Assembly: GCA_947500055.1 (NCBI GenBank)
Contig: CANMQO010000007.1
Span: 1-64,000 of the forward strand
Length of the DNA: 64,000 nucleotides
Direction: 5' to 3'
DNA from: an uncultured Paracoccaceae bacterium
GTDB taxonomy: Bacteria; Pseudomonadota; Alphaproteobacteria; Rhodobacterales; Rhodobacteraceae
A program made the position numbers and the translations under genes. Below are positions 63,707 through 64,000 of the stretch, in pieces (position 1 is the stretch's first letter; each line of letters opens with the position of its first letter). Below the pieces are notes generated by a model that saw nothing but the letters and a program-made list of their open reading frames with translations, was not told the DNA's origin and searched no databases.

Positions 63707-64000
63707 ATGGCCAAGAAAACGACAAAAAACACATCTGGACGCGGCTATCGTGATTTGACCGTAAAGGTCAAAACCGCGCGCGGTCGCAAGCTGAGCTCAA
63801 CCCAATGGTTGCAGCGGCAGTTGAATGATCCTTATGTGAAACGCGCCAAGGCCGACGGGTATCGGGGCAGGGCGGCCTATAAGATATTGGAACTGGACGA
63901 TAAGTATCGGTTTCTTGTGCCCGGTGCGCGCATTGTTGATCTGGGGTGTGCCCCAGGCGGCTGGTGTCAGGTTGCGGTCAAACGTGCCAACACATTGGGC
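63707..64000 (+). CDS. rlmE: 23S rRNA (uridine-2'-O-)-methyltransferase RlmE, 5' part
   Basis: The first 98 codons of rlmE (rrmJ/ftsJ), cut by the window's end. The enzyme methylates U2552 of 23S rRNA. After a Lys/Thr-rich start ([17 protein letters not shown]) come [20 protein letters not shown], with catalytic Lys residues, and the SAM-binding motif [16 protein letters not shown]. It follows ppx/gppA by 14 bp and is probably in the same transcript. Confidence 0.95.
   Translation, partial: MAKKTTKNTSGRGYRDLTVKVKTARGRKLSSTQWLQRQLNDPYVKRAKADGYRGRAAYKILELDDKYRFLVPGARIVDLGCAPGGWCQVAVKRANTLG

Overview
The window reads as a chromosomal segment of a moderately GC-rich alphaproteobacterium of the family Rhodobacteraceae (Roseobacter-type). 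Support comes from the heterotetrameric sarcosine oxidase operon, an oxyR/katG divergon, an IscR that lacks the usual cluster cysteines at the head of a suf operon, a stand-alone methyltetrahydrofolate methyltransferase beside an MTHFR, and spacer repeats of a style I associate with this family. Gene density is high, many neighbours overlap by ATGA or GTGA, and no insertion sequence, phage or CRISPR array is visible.

Layout. 1-7.0 kb: two regulators and soxBDAG on the minus strand (sarcosine oxidation, C1 transfer to folate). 7.2-11.7 kb: a cysteine-rich leader ORF, cysS, cimA, a lipoprotein and a squalene/phytoene-synthase-like gene. 11.8-19.0 kb: a zincin, an MFS carrier, and cobalamin genes on both strands (cobA-cobB; cbiD-cobK), followed by overlapping DNA-glycosylase and esterase genes. 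19.1-25.4 kb: a degenerate GGDEF protein, an HNH nuclease, the zwf-pgl-pgi sugar-phosphate operon behind a LacI-type palindrome, a prepilin-peptidase relative without its aspartates, and RidA. 25.5-27.5 kb: tRNA-Gly and a three-gene minus-strand operon. 27.5-36.1 kb: iron-sulfur assembly (iscR, cysteine desulfurase, sufB, sufC, sufD, two YIP1-like membrane proteins, sufS), preceded by an Irr-box-like site and a second palindrome.

36.1-42.8 kb, directly after tRNA-Arg, is the accessory-looking part: a frameshifted small gene, then a five-gene block of two different NodU/TobZ-type carbamoyltransferases, an SxtJ-type membrane protein, a 49-residue DUF5989-type protein and a membrane-anchored SGNH hydrolase. 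This is the best candidate for a poorly described system; I infer carbamoylation of an envelope or exported glycan or metabolite.

42.8-64 kb: oxyR/katG, a PG-binding OmpA protein with a very long coiled coil, tRNA-Thr, cell-wall genes (YcbK-like and L,D-transpeptidase), lpxD with an ACP and ketosynthase, IalB, a HerA-like ATPase, gamma-glutamyltransferase, a three-gene C1/methionine unit, Ppx/GppA and the start of rlmE. The second strongest item is the 14-codon leader with four Cys codons upstream of cysS, which looks like an amino-acid-sensing attenuator. All calls rest on reading the sequence; no database search was run.
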